From positions 9,743-73,742 of the forward strand of contig JAZTWP010000005.1 of the NCBI GenBank assembly GCA_045636025.1: a stretch of DNA of 64,000 nt, read 5' to 3'. The translations under genes and the position numbers were made by a program. The first letter of the stretch is position 1, and each line of letters begins with the position of its first letter. The stretch is from UBA1081 sp045636025. GTDB taxonomy: Bacteria; Bacillota; Clostridia; Oscillospirales; Acutalibacteraceae. The notes beneath the pieces are model-generated. The model searched no databases. It had not been told where the DNA came from and worked only from the letters and a program-made list of their open reading frames with translations. Shown here piece by piece: positions 34,511 to 43,531 of the stretch.

Positions 34511-36943
34511 TTACAGCATTTCTGTTATTTCTTTAACAGAATCTTTTACTGTTTTGTCTGCAAAAATGTTGTTCTTTGTTGCGTCTTTGAGGAATGAAGC
34601 ATAGCAGATCATTTTGTAATTGTTGCTGCCCTGAACTTTTGAAAGTAAATCTGTGATCATTTCTTTTTTGTCGGGGTTTGTTTTTGCTGTTATTCCTATC
34701 ATTGTGACACGGAATCTGTCTTCGGGAGTGATTTCTGCCCTGATAACGATTGTGCCGTCTTCCTTTGATGTTTCAAAGGGGAGTCTTTTGCCACCGAGGG
34801 TTACAAAAATCTTTTCGCTGTCTGCAATATCCTTGAAAAGGAGTGTGTATCTGCGCTTTTCGGGAATTACTGACATATCACCCTCTGCAGGATTGATTGT
34901 GAAGACAACATCACCGTTTTCTTCTGTGATATCAAACATGGTTTCTGCAAAAGCACCGTTTTTGTATGCCATTGTTTCACCGTCATCTTCGTAAAGACTG
35001 AAACTGCCGTTTCCTCTGTAGATGAGAATTTCCATATCCTTGGGATTCTTCCAGTTGTTTGTTCTGTCGTCAGCTGCAAGGGGAATGATTGAACCTTCCT
35101 TTGCAAGAACGGGAATTGAAGACAGATCACGGAACATTTTAAGCTTTTTACCGCCCTGATATATTCTGCCTGTGAAGATATCTGTATATCTGCCTTCGGG
35201 AAGCCATACATCTGCGGAAGCTGTGAGAGTTTTTTTGCTGAGTTTCTGTGTGATGGGTGAAACGATAAGCTCTGTGCCGAAAAGGTACTGATTGGGAACA
35301 TTGTATGCTTCATCGTTTTCGGGGTATTCATAATACATAGGCTCCATAAGGGGCTTGCCGTCACGATGAGTGAGCATATTCATTGTGTATATATAAGGTA
35401 TCAGTTTGTGACGGAATCTGAGCCAGCGTGCAGCATTCATTTCAGTGTCTTTTGAGAATTTCCAGGGTTCTTTGCCGAGGAATTCGTTGCTTGTTGAGTG
35501 AAGTCTGTTTACGGGACTGAAAACACCGAACTGAAGCCAGCGGATATAAAGGTCATCGTCACGCTTACCCATCTGATGACCGCCGATATCGTGGCTCCAC
35601 CATGAGTAACCGATGTTTGATGCGTTGATTGTGAAGTAGGGCTGGAAGTTAAGTGCAGGCCATACAACAAGTGTGTCACCTGAGAAGCCGAGGGGGTATC
35701 TGTGGCTGCCGATTCCTGCATAACGGGAGAGAATGAGAGGTCTTTTGCCGTCACGGGCAATGTCAAGACTGTGATAGTGATTGAGCCACCACAGAGGATC
35801 AAGACCTTTGACGGGAGATTTTACACCCTGCTGCCAGTCAATCCACCAGAAGTCAACACCCTCTTCCTCATATTTGTTGTGGAGAAATCTGAAGTAGCCT
35901 TCTGTGAACTTTTTATCTGAAATGTCAAATTCAATTGTCTTTTTGCTTTCGGGATCAATGCCCATAAATTCGGCAAATTCTTTGTACATATCTTCAAAGA
36001 ATCGTACACCGTCGCAAGGGTGAAGATTGACTGTTACTTTGAAATTGCTGTCCTGAAGAGTTCTGAGGAAACCTTTGTAGTCGGGGAAAAGCTCTGTGTT
36101 CCAGCTGTAGCCTGTCCAGCCTGATGACTGGAATGCAGCCATAATGTTGTTTTTTACACCGTCAACCTTTCGGTTCTTTTTGATGAATTCATCAATTTCT
36201 TTGCCAAACTGCTTTTTGATATCAACCCAATGCCAGTCCATATCGATTGTTGCAACGGTAACGGGAATCTCGCTGCTTGTGAATCTGTTCATAAGGTCGA
36301 GATATTCCTGCTGAGTATATGCTTTGTAACGGCTCCACCAGTTACCGAATGCAAAACGTGGAATGAGAGGAGTTTTTCCAGTGAGTTTATAAAAATCACG
36401 GAGTGCGGCTCTGTAATCGTGACCGTATGCAAAAACATATCTGTCTGTGCCACCGTTGAGTCGGTTCAGAAATTCATTTCTCGGTGCAACTGTGCCGTCT
36501 TCACAGAAAACAAGACTTTCTGAGTCATCAATAATTGCTGCACCGTTACGGGAGAGAATACCGTCTTCAATTTTTACCTTACCCTTTGTCATATCAAGGG
36601 TTCTTCTTGTACCGCCGAGATTTCCTTTCTTGAAATCGCTGTCGGTCATATTTTTCATAACAACCTGAATAAGTTCACCTTCTGCAGAGAAAACAAAAGA
36701 AACGTCTGCTGTTTTTATTGTGAAGCCGTTGCTGTTGTCTGTTACGGTGAATTCAGGTGTGTCAAAATTTCTGTTGAGAACAGCCTGTGTGGAAAGGTTG
36801 CAGAATTTAAGGTCAGGCTGAGTCTCAATTCTTATAAGTCTTGATGTAAGAATACTGATTCTCATATTGCCTTTAATGAAAATCTGAGAGTCAGGTGTTT
36901 TCCCGTTCATTTCATCAGAAAAGGCATTTATGAAATGTTTCAT
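34511..36943 (-). CDS. Glycoside hydrolase family 31 (alpha-glucosidase type)
   Basis: An 810-residue cytosolic enzyme. The N-terminal beta-sandwich is at about 1-190. A (beta/alpha)8 barrel follows with 'TIDMDWHWVD', nucleophile D369 in 'FWWIDWQQG' and acid/base D423 in 'LGFSGDTLVVW'; then 'SHDIGGH' and proximal/distal C-terminal beta domains. GH31 members hydrolyse alpha-glucosidic or alpha-xylosidic bonds. The absence of a signal peptide indicates action on imported oligosaccharides, in keeping with the sugar transporters and glycogen genes nearby. Substrate preference cannot be read from sequence alone. GGAG precedes the ATG. Confidence 0.93.
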   Translation of the reverse strand: MKHFINAFSDEMNGKTPDSQIFIKGNMRISILTSRLIRIETQPDLKFCNLSTQAVLNRNFDTPEFTVTDNSNGFTIKTADVSFVFSAEGELIQVVMKNMTDSDFKKGNLGGTRRTLDMTKGKVKIEDGILSRNGAAIIDDSESLVFCEDGTVAPRNEFLNRLNGGTDRYVFAYGHDYRAALRDFYKLTGKTPLIPRFAFGNWWSRYKAYTQQEYLDLMNRFTSSEIPVTVATIDMDWHWVDIKKQFGKEIDEFIKKNRKVDGVKNNIMAAFQSSGWTGYSWNTELFPDYKGFLRTLQDSNFKVTVNLHPCDGVRFFEDMYKEFAEFMGIDPESKKTIEFDISDKKFTEGYFRFLHNKYEEEGVDFWWIDWQQGVKSPVKGLDPLWWLNHYHSLDIARDGKRPLILSRYAGIGSHRYPLGFSGDTLVVWPALNFQPYFTINASNIGYSWWSHDIGGHQMGKRDDDLYIRWLQFGVFSPVNRLHSTSNEFLGKEPWKFSKDTEMNAARWLRFRHKLIPYIYTMNMLTHRDGKPLMEPMYYEYPENDEAYNVPNQYLFGTELIVSPITQKLSKKTLTASADVWLPEGRYTDIFTGRIYQGGKKLKMFRDLSSIPVLAKEGSIIPLAADDRTNNWKNPKDMEILIYRGNGSFSLYEDDGETMAYKNGAFAETMFDITEENGDVVFTINPAEGDMSVIPEKRRYTLLFKDIADSEKIFVTLGGKRLPFETSKEDGTIVIRAEITPEDRFRVTMIGITAKTNPDKKEMITDLLSKVQGSNNYKMICYASFLKDATKNNIFADKTVKDSVKEITEML

Positions 36944-36975
36944 AGTTTTTCAACTCCTTGTAGATAAAACAAAAA

Positions 36976-37010
36976 CCGATTTTTTCGCCCGTTGCTGACG
37001 AAAAATTCGG
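36976..37010 (-). terminator. Terminator after ydbC-like gene
   Basis: CCGATTTTTTCG (36976-36987) pairs with CGAAAAATTCGG (36999-37010); on the minus strand it is followed by TTTTTGTTTT. It lies between the YdbC-like gene and GH31, so GH31 transcription may require read-through or a weak local promoter. Confidence 0.7.
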
Positions 37011-37067
37011 CTCATTTCTCCAACCCGACGGAAAATCAGTCAGGCTGAATATGTAGTTATTTATATA

Positions 37068-37292
37068 TTACTCAAAATCGATGTCTGCAAGAAGAGCCTT
37101 AAGAGCTTTTGCATCGTCTGCTGTAAGAGTTACACCCTTACCCATCTTTTCGTGATCGGGACCCCAGTCACGGATATCGTACTTGGGTTCTTTACCGTTC
37201 CAGCTGATAAGATTGAGCTCTTTTGCCCAGCCGCCTGCGCCCTCTGAGATAACTCCGAATGTTTTTACGATTTCATAAGTGAATTCCGGCAT
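37068..37292 (-). CDS. YdbC family (PC4-like) ssDNA-binding protein
   Basis: A 74-residue protein with the YdbC/PC4 pattern: 'FTYEIVKTFGVISE', 'GWAKELNLISWNGKEPKYDI' and 'RDWGPDHEKMGKGVTLTADD'. These bacterial relatives of the eukaryotic coactivator PC4 dimerise and bind single-stranded DNA; they are widespread in Firmicutes. GGAGG precedes the ATG. Host-type base use. The sequence 37293-37526 upstream is non-coding, with a GACCC/GGGTC hairpin near 37455-37471. Confidence 0.88.
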   Translation of the reverse strand: MPEFTYEIVKTFGVISEGAGGWAKELNLISWNGKEPKYDIRDWGPDHEKMGKGVTLTADDAKALKALLADIDFE

Positions 37293-37526
37293 GATAATTC
37301 CTCCAGAAAAATTTGTTACTTATATTATATAAATAAAAAAAATAAAAATCAATAGTTTTTTATATTTTTATTCTGAAACTTTGTGCAAAATCATACTTTT
37401 TCGGCTTTGAATTATGAATAATTTGTAAACATTTTGAAAAATGCCAAAATCGACCCGAAAAAAGTGGGTCAAAAAGGGTAGTTGGGACTACTTATGAGAG
37501 GCGTTTTACAAAGAAAGGATGATGAA

Positions 37527-38009
37527 ATGAAAAAAGCGACCAATCGTGAAGAGTTGTTCTGCCGTCTTTATGTTGCTCTCGGCAACCCTGCTGAGGCGGC
37601 AGTGAAAGCAGGATATAAAATCTGTCCCGAAATTCATGGCAGAAAACTTCTTGCAAAATCATACATAAGAGAATCAGTTGAAAAAATCAGAAAAGAAGAA
37701 AAAATATCTTCTTATGATGTCCGCAACGGCCTACGGAGAATCGCATTTGCATCTTCGGCAGATGCAGTAAGACTTCTGTTTTCCGAGAATGCGGAAAATA
37801 CAGATTTTGATTCACTTGATCTTTTCAATGTTTCCGAAATCAAAAGACCTAAAGGCGGCGGACTTGAAATAAAATTTTTTGACCGTATAAAAGCACTTGA
37901 AAAATTAGGTGATATTTCAGAAATTGCAGTTCAGGATGCAGGACAGTCATTTTATGAAGCTCTTGAAAAGAGTGCATCAACATTGAGTGGTGAGAAAAGT
38001 GAAATTTGA
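37527..38009 (+). CDS. Phage terminase small subunit (second set)
   Basis: A 160-residue protein with the Terminase_2-type N-terminal DNA-binding region: 'FCRLYVALGNPAEAAVKAGY', 'GRKLLAKSYIRESVEKIRKE' and a following helical segment 'YDVRNGLRRIAFA'. It ends overlapping the large subunit start. The ATG at 37527 follows AAAGGA with 7-nt spacing and is preferred to the upstream ATG 37482. First gene of the head cassette; it would recognise the packaging sequence. Confidence 0.82.
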   Translation: MKKATNREELFCRLYVALGNPAEAAVKAGYKICPEIHGRKLLAKSYIRESVEKIRKEEKISSYDVRNGLRRIAFASSADAVRLLFSENAENTDFDSLDLFNVSEIKRPKGGGLEIKFFDRIKALEKLGDISEIAVQDAGQSFYEALEKSASTLSGEKSEI

Positions 38010-39252
38010 AAGTTTTTCTCCCAAACAGCTCAGAGTTCTTACCTGGTGGTGCAAAAACAGTGAGCTTAATAATTTTGACGGCATAATCTGTGACGGTGCT
38101 GTCAGAAGCGGAAAGACACTCTGTATGTCGGTTTCATTTATTGCCTGGGCAATGGGTAATTTCAATGACACATCATTTGCATTGTGCGGAAAGACCGTGA
38201 CTTCGCTCAGACGAAATGTGGTAACACCGCTTCTGCCCGTTCTTTCTGACCTGGGGTTTTCCTGTCGTGAAAAAATTTCACGTGGAATGTTTGAAGTAGA
38301 GTCAGGCAGAACAAAAAACAGATTTTATCTGTTCGGAGGCAGAGATGAATCTTCCGCATCTCTGATTCAGGGGCTTACTCTCGGCGGTGTGCTGCTTGAT
38401 GAGGTTGCGCTTATGCCCCGTTCCTTTGTTGAACAGTCTGTTGCAAGATGCTCTGTTGCAGAGTCAAAACTGTGGTTCAACTGCAATCCCGAAAATCCTC
38501 TTCATTGGTTCAAAAAAGAGTGGATAGAAAAAGCCGATGAAAAAAATTGTCTTTATCTGCATTTTGTGATGGAAGATAATCCGTCTTTGTCAAAATCAAT
38601 AATAGAGCGGTACAGATCACTTTATTCCGGAGCTTTTTTTGAAAGATTCGTAGAGGGTAAATGGGTTGCCGCAGAAGGTCTTGTATATCCTTTTTTCAAT
38701 CGTGAAAACAATGTCTCTCAGGATATTCCCGAATGTGAAGAGTTTTATATTTCCTGCGATTACGGAACGGTGAATCCGTTTTCGCTGGGACTGTGGGGGC
38801 TCAGAGACGGTATCTGGTACAGAATCGATGAAAGATACTGGTCTTCAAAACGTGAGGGGTGTCAGAAAACAGACGAGGAGTATTACTCAATGCTTGAAGA
38901 CCTTGCAGGGGACAGAAAGGTGAATGCGGTAATTGCTGACCCCTCTGCCGTAAGTTTTATGGAATGTGTAAGACGTCACGGTAGATTCAGGGTGATTCCT
39001 GCAAAAAATGATGTCACGGATGGCATCAGAAGAGTTTCCGAATCTCTTAAAGGCAACAGAATAAAAATCTGTGCTCATTGTTCCGATATTATAAGAGAAT
39101 TCGGTCTTTACCGCTGGGATACAGATTCGGTAAAAGATACTCCGCGTAAAGAATATGATCATGCCATGGATGATATGCGGTATTTTGTTTCCACCGTACT
39201 TTACGGCAGAGAAGATGACGGTTTTATCGTTATGGCAACCGAAAGGAATTAA
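37999..39252 (+). CDS. Phage terminase large subunit (second set)
   Basis: A 417-residue PBSX-type terminase starting 'KFESFSPKQLRVLTWWCKN', with Walker A G-A-V-R-S-G-K-T near residue 32-39, a Walker B-like 'GVLLDEVALM', the coupling 'WFNCNPENPLHWFKKEW' and a C-terminal RNase H-like nuclease ('SCDYGTVNPFSLGLW', 'VIADPSA', 'DHAMDDMRYF'). All expected acidic residues seem present, so it is probably active. Start choice among GTG codons at 37987, 37990 and 37999 is uncertain. Only distantly similar to the terminase of the larger prophage. Confidence 0.9.
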   Translation: MKFESFSPKQLRVLTWWCKNSELNNFDGIICDGAVRSGKTLCMSVSFIAWAMGNFNDTSFALCGKTVTSLRRNVVTPLLPVLSDLGFSCREKISRGMFEVESGRTKNRFYLFGGRDESSASLIQGLTLGGVLLDEVALMPRSFVEQSVARCSVAESKLWFNCNPENPLHWFKKEWIEKADEKNCLYLHFVMEDNPSLSKSIIERYRSLYSGAFFERFVEGKWVAAEGLVYPFFNRENNVSQDIPECEEFYISCDYGTVNPFSLGLWGLRDGIWYRIDERYWSSKREGCQKTDEEYYSMLEDLAGDRKVNAVIADPSAVSFMECVRRHGRFRVIPAKNDVTDGIRRVSESLKGNRIKICAHCSDIIREFGLYRWDTDSVKDTPRKEYDHAMDDMRYFVSTVLYGREDDGFIVMATERN

Positions 39253-39254
39253 AA

Positions 39255-40412
39255 ATGAAATTATTTGAAAGGAAAAGAAAAAGCGAAAGCTCTGAAGTAT
39301 CTGTAAAGGGTGTGCCTCAGCTTTATGATAACCGTTTTTCGGCATACGGACTTCATTCCAAAAGTCTTGCGGCTGAGCACAGATTGTATTCTGACCTGCG
39401 TCGCAATGTGCCCGTGCTTGACGGTGCCGTATGTAAAATTGTAAGGCTTACGGGCGGTTTCAATGTTGTGTGCGAAGATGCTGCGGCACAGAAAATTCTT
39501 GATGATTTTCTTCTTAATGTCAATGTTGGCGGAACGCAGAAAGGTATAGGCTCATTTATTGATCTTTATCTTGATAATCTTCTGACATACGGTACTGCAG
39601 TGGGTGAAATGGTTCTGAGTTCTGATAACAGAGATTTCTCTCTGTATAATGCTCCGCTTGAGAGTATCGGTCTGTGCCGTAATTCTGTGAATCCTTTGCA
39701 GACAGAAGTTTTTACGGTTAAAAACGGCATGGAAAAAACTGTCAGGAATCAGAATAGAATAATGGTCTCTGTTCTTGATCCTGAAGCCGGTGAACTTTAC
39801 GGAAATTCTGTTCTTCGGGGACTGCCTTTTGTTAGTGCCGTGCTTCTGCAGATTTTTGAATCAATCGGCACAAACTGGGAGAGAATCGGCAATCTCAGAT
39901 ATGCCGTGACTTACAGACCTCAGAATGATGCTCTTGATAAAGCTTATGCAAAGGAGAGAGCGATGCAGATTGCAAAAGGCTGGAGCGAAGCGATGAAGTC
40001 AGGTAACGGTGTCAAGGACTTTGTTGCAGTAGGTGACGTTGATATAAAAGTCATCGGTGCCGACAGCAATATGCTTGACAGCGAAATTCCCGTCCGTCAG
40101 CTTATGGAACAGATTGTTGCAAAAACAGGACTTCCGCCCTTTATGCTCGGTCTTAACTGGTCAACAAGCGAAAGAATGGCTCAGCAGCAGACCGATATGC
40201 TCACAAGTGAATTGTGGCATTACAGACGAATCCTTACGCCCGTGATAATGAAAGTAGCAGGAATGTTTCTCAGAATGAACGGTTTTGCTCCTGATTGTAA
40301 AGTCGAATGGGATGAGATTTCTCTGCTTGATGAAATTCAGCAGGCAAAAGCTTTGTACTACAAGGCTCAGGGCGAAAAATATCTTGCTGAAGCTGAATTA
40401 TTAAAGGAGTAA
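39255..40412 (+). CDS. Phage portal protein (second set)
   Basis: A 385-residue protein, 2 nt after terL. Portal features: 'LRRNVPVLDGAVCKIVRLTG', 'IDLYLDNLLTYGTAVGEMVL', 'GNSVLRGLPFVSAVLLQIFE', and the stem/crown region 'IPVRQLMEQIVAKTGLPPFM' followed by 'GLNWSTSERMAQQQTDML'. Related in order, not closely in sequence, to the portal of the larger prophage. Full length, no stop or frameshift. Confidence 0.85.
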   Translation: MKLFERKRKSESSEVSVKGVPQLYDNRFSAYGLHSKSLAAEHRLYSDLRRNVPVLDGAVCKIVRLTGGFNVVCEDAAAQKILDDFLLNVNVGGTQKGIGSFIDLYLDNLLTYGTAVGEMVLSSDNRDFSLYNAPLESIGLCRNSVNPLQTEVFTVKNGMEKTVRNQNRIMVSVLDPEAGELYGNSVLRGLPFVSAVLLQIFESIGTNWERIGNLRYAVTYRPQNDALDKAYAKERAMQIAKGWSEAMKSGNGVKDFVAVGDVDIKVIGADSNMLDSEIPVRQLMEQIVAKTGLPPFMLGLNWSTSERMAQQQTDMLTSELWHYRRILTPVIMKVAGMFLRMNGFAPDCKVEWDEISLLDEIQQAKALYYKAQGEKYLAEAELLKE

Positions 40413-40415
40413 TGT

Positions 40416-41414
40416 ATGGAAGAAAAAATGATAACTAAAAATGCGACGGCTGTCTGTCCCGGCAGCGGTGTGCCTGATGATGAGGCACTTTCTCTGATTT
40501 CACGCTATGCACGGAACACTCCCGACGCAAAGGATATCTACACTTTTTCGGTTATTCTCTGCGACAATGAGATTGACCGTGACAACGAACGTTTTTCTGT
40601 TGAATCATTGACCGTTCTCAAGGATATGTTCGAAGGTGTAACGGGTATTTTTGATCACAGTATGCGAAGTTCTGATCAGACCGCAAGAGTCTATAAGACA
40701 GAGCTGCTCCGTGATGAAACAAAAACCACCGCCGCAGGTGAAGTGTATACATATATAAAAGCATGGTGTTATATGCTCAGAACCGAAAAGAACAATCAGC
40801 TTATCAGCGAGATTGACGGCGGTATCAAAAAAGAAGTAAGCATAAGCTGTTCTGTGGAAAACAAAATCTGTTCAGTATGCGGAAAAGATATCAGAAGCCG
40901 CGAATGTAATCATATTGCAGACAGAAAGTCAGGCAAAAACAAGTGTCACGTGATTCTTGAAAATCCTACAGATGCATACGAATGGTCTTTTGTGGCGGTG
41001 CCTGCCCAGAGAAATGCCGGTGTTTCAAAATCAGTTGCAAAAAAAGATTTCTGCACGGAAAAAGATTTTGTTCAGAAGCTGTCTCATATGCTCGGTACAG
41101 TTTTTGATGAACAGACCGAAGCTGATACTCTCAGTGCATTCGGAAATGTGCTCGTAAAAATGAAAGAAGATGCAATGGTCGGCAAGGCAAAAAGAATTGA
41201 GGCTGAAAAGGAAATTATTGCGCTTTCAGCATTTACATTGCCTGATTCTGACTCTGCAATGATGAGTTCTGTGCTCTCAAAAATCAGTACAGATGAAGTG
41301 ATGATGCTTCATAATGCTTTCGGTGACAGAGCCGAAAAGCTTGAATCTTATACTCCCGGTTTTATATCGGAAAAAGCAAAAAATACAAATGATAACTCAC
41401 AATTCAGAATTTGA
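40416..41414 (+). CDS. Prohead protease-like protein
   Basis: A 332-residue protein whose first ~200 residues show HK97-type prohead protease features: 'FEGVTGIFDHSMRSSDQTAR' with the candidate catalytic His, and 'KKEVSISCSVE' with the candidate Ser; 'AYEWSFVAVPAQRNAGVSK' follows. A Cys/His cluster (CSVCGKDIRSRECNH) is inserted between them and may bind zinc. The C-terminal ~120 residues are helical and may act as scaffold released by cleavage. AAAGGAG precedes the ATG. Confidence 0.7.
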   Translation: MEEKMITKNATAVCPGSGVPDDEALSLISRYARNTPDAKDIYTFSVILCDNEIDRDNERFSVESLTVLKDMFEGVTGIFDHSMRSSDQTARVYKTELLRDETKTTAAGEVYTYIKAWCYMLRTEKNNQLISEIDGGIKKEVSISCSVENKICSVCGKDIRSRECNHIADRKSGKNKCHVILENPTDAYEWSFVAVPAQRNAGVSKSVAKKDFCTEKDFVQKLSHMLGTVFDEQTEADTLSAFGNVLVKMKEDAMVGKAKRIEAEKEIIALSAFTLPDSDSAMMSSVLSKISTDEVMMLHNAFGDRAEKLESYTPGFISEKAKNTNDNSQFRI

Positions 41415-41427
41415 AAGGATGAATAAA

Positions 41428-41769
41428 ATGAAAATTTCAATGAAAGGCTACGGCGAAAATACAGCAACATTCAATACAGACGGTATCGTCTGCGTTTCAC
41501 ACCCTGTAAAGATTACAGACAATTATACTGTTTCACCTTGCACAAGCGGAGACTCTTTTGCAGGTGTTGCGGTAAATGTAAAAAATGAAATTGCCTGCGT
41601 ACAGCTTGAGGGCTTCGCAACATTTACATATTCAGGCACAGCTCCCGCAGCAGGTTATTGCAATCTTGTTGCAGACGGCAATGGCGGAATCAAGGTTTCT
41701 GAAGACGGCAGAGAATATCTTGTCGTTGATGTTGACACAGCCAATAAAACAGCAGGAATTATTATTTAA
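41428..41769 (+). CDS. Small capsid decoration-like protein
   Basis: A 113-residue beta-rich protein ('MKISMKGYGENTATFNTDG', 'DSFAGVAVNVKNEIACVQLE', 'GYCNLVADGNGGIKVS'). Gene position directly before the major capsid gene and small beta composition suggest a capsid decoration or stabilisation protein. ATG 41428 is chosen for its GAAAGGA ribosome site; the frame extends upstream inside the protease gene. The family is not recognised. Confidence 0.6.
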   Translation: MKISMKGYGENTATFNTDGIVCVSHPVKITDNYTVSPCTSGDSFAGVAVNVKNEIACVQLEGFATFTYSGTAPAAGYCNLVADGNGGIKVSEDGREYLVVDVDTANKTAGIII

Positions 41770-41783
41770 GGAGGAAATTAACA

Positions 41784-42791
41784 ATGTCAGATTTCAATAA
41801 TATTAAACTCGAAAAAGGTATGTATGCATCTTCAAAGGGCTTTACCGCTTGTCTTGAAGAGATTGACCCTTCAGAAAACTACAAGGGCACACCCCTTGAA
41901 AACCTTGATGCTTTTCAGCGTCAGCTTAAAAGATTTGATATCAGAGTAAGCGGAAAAGGCTCTGATACAGTTGATAAATTTTTCCAGACAACCGATTCTG
42001 CGGCTCTTTTTCCCGAATATGTTTCAAGAGCTGTAAGACAGGGTATGGAAGATGCAGATGTGCTTTCAGGCATTATCGCTTCAAAAACAGCAATCAACGG
42101 TCTTGATTACCGTTCAATCACATCTGTTCCTTCCGAAGATGACAAGGAGCTTAAAATTGTTGCAGAGGGTGCTTCAATTCCTCAGACAACAATCAGAACT
42201 CAGGAAAATCTTGTGACTCTTCACAAGAGAGGCAGAATGCTTGTTTCTTCCTACGAAGCAATCAGATTCCAGCGTCTTGACCTTTTTACCGTTACACTCC
42301 GTCAGATCGGTCTTTATATCGCAAGAAGTCAGCTCAATGATGCCGTAAATGTGCTTGTGAATGGTGACGGCAATAACAATGCAGCCGAAAAAGTGAATGT
42401 TGCAACAAGCGGAACACTTGATTATGCAGATGTTATTTCATTCTGGAATAAGTTCTCACCCTATGAGCTTTCTGCAATGATTGCATCTCCCGAAACAACT
42501 CAGAAGCTTCTTTCTCTTGCTGAATTCAGAGATGCTGCGGCAGGTCTTAATTTCCACGCTACAGGCAAGATGATCACACCTCTCGGTGCATCACTTATCA
42601 GATCTTCCGCCGTGCCTTCAGATATGATTATCGGTCTTGACAAGAGCTGTGCTCTTGAAATGGTTGAAGCCGGCGGTATTATTACCGAATACGACAAGCT
42701 TATTGACAGACAGCTTGAACGTGCTTCAGTAACCTGTACTGCAGGTTTCTCAAAAATCTTCACAGACGCATCAAAGGTGCTTTCTGTCTGA
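41784..42791 (+). CDS. Phage major capsid protein (second set)
   Basis: A 335-residue HK97-fold type coat protein. Visible: 'FQTTDSAALFPEYVSRAVRQ' at the start of the mature part; 'VTLHKRGRMLVSSYEAIRFQ', 'LNDAVNVLVNGDGN' and a C-terminal 'ITEYDKLIDRQLERASVTCT'. The N-terminal ~65 residues may be a delta/scaffold region removed by the protease encoded two genes upstream. AAGGAGG precedes the ATG; the stop overlaps the next gene. Confidence 0.88.
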   Translation: MSDFNNIKLEKGMYASSKGFTACLEEIDPSENYKGTPLENLDAFQRQLKRFDIRVSGKGSDTVDKFFQTTDSAALFPEYVSRAVRQGMEDADVLSGIIASKTAINGLDYRSITSVPSEDDKELKIVAEGASIPQTTIRTQENLVTLHKRGRMLVSSYEAIRFQRLDLFTVTLRQIGLYIARSQLNDAVNVLVNGDGNNNAAEKVNVATSGTLDYADVISFWNKFSPYELSAMIASPETTQKLLSLAEFRDAAAGLNFHATGKMITPLGASLIRSSAVPSDMIIGLDKSCALEMVEAGGIITEYDKLIDRQLERASVTCTAGFSKIFTDASKVLSV

Positions 42792-43144
42792 TGCCTGATT
42801 CACGAAAGGTTTTTGAAAAGCTGAAACAGTTGTGCCCCGCAGTTGACGACAGTGTTATGCCGTTTTGCGAAAGTGCCGCAATTGTACTTGGAGAAAAGCT
42901 TCGGGCGGGTGTTGATGCGTCCGATATCCGCCTGCTTACAGCGGCAGCTGCAGTTGCATACTGTAATTATGTGCTTTTCAATAATATCCCCGAAGGAGAA
43001 ATCAGTTATTTCAAAGCAGGTGATATAACGGTGAGAAAAGGCAGTTTATCTCAGTCGGATGCCGTTATCCGTTTCAGGGATACGGCGCTGAGCGAAGCCG
43101 CACCGTTATTCTGTGATGATGATTTTGTTTTCAGGGTGGTGTGA
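42791..43144 (+). CDS. Head-tail connector-type protein
   Basis: A 117-residue mostly helical protein right after the capsid gene (ATGA-type overlap), with 'LLTAAAAVAYCNYVLFNN' and 'ITVRKGSLSQSDAVIRFRDT'. Order and size fit a gp6-like adaptor that seals the portal; no decisive motif. Confidence 0.55.
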   Translation: MPDSRKVFEKLKQLCPAVDDSVMPFCESAAIVLGEKLRAGVDASDIRLLTAAAAVAYCNYVLFNNIPEGEISYFKAGDITVRKGSLSQSDAVIRFRDTALSEAAPLFCDDDFVFRVV

Positions 43145-43148
43145 CAGT

Positions 43149-43526
43149 ATGAAGATTTCTGATGTTTCTTATTATATAAAGAAATTCGGAAGAAACATTA
43201 TGTTGGCGGATTCCGTTTGTGATGTTATTCAGCAGGAAAGGTGTATTCTTTCGCCTTTGCGATATAAGAACAAGATGTATCTTGAGGGGATCCCTACCGA
43301 TATCGGTGTAAATGACAGCGGTTATTACCTGCTTATTGCACCACCGTCTGCAAAACTTGAAAGCCTTGGTGATAAAGGTTATCTGTGCGACGGTGAAAGA
43401 AAATACCACATTGACAGAATGGAGAAAATTTATTTTGGTGATGAAGTTCTTTATCTCTGGGCTGTGGTCAAAGAACATACAGACGGAAAATATCCGCAGT
43501 ATAATCATTTTATTGAAAGGAGATAA
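43149..43526 (+). CDS. Head completion-type protein
   Basis: A 125-residue beta-rich protein ('YLEGIPTDIGVNDSGYYLLI', 'DKGYLCDGERKYHIDRMEKI'). It starts at ATG 43149 with AGGGTGG upstream. Second gene after the capsid; likely a head-closure or minor capsid protein of the connector complex. Assigned by order only. Confidence 0.5.
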   Translation: MKISDVSYYIKKFGRNIMLADSVCDVIQQERCILSPLRYKNKMYLEGIPTDIGVNDSGYYLLIAPPSAKLESLGDKGYLCDGERKYHIDRMEKIYFGDEVLYLWAVVKEHTDGKYPQYNHFIERR

Positions 43527-43531
43527 GTAAA

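Noticed and set aside
40943..40956. TCACGTGA core resembling a ParB parS site
   Set aside because: Only the central 8 bp match; the flanks differ from TGTTNCACGTGAAACA and the site is inside the protease gene.
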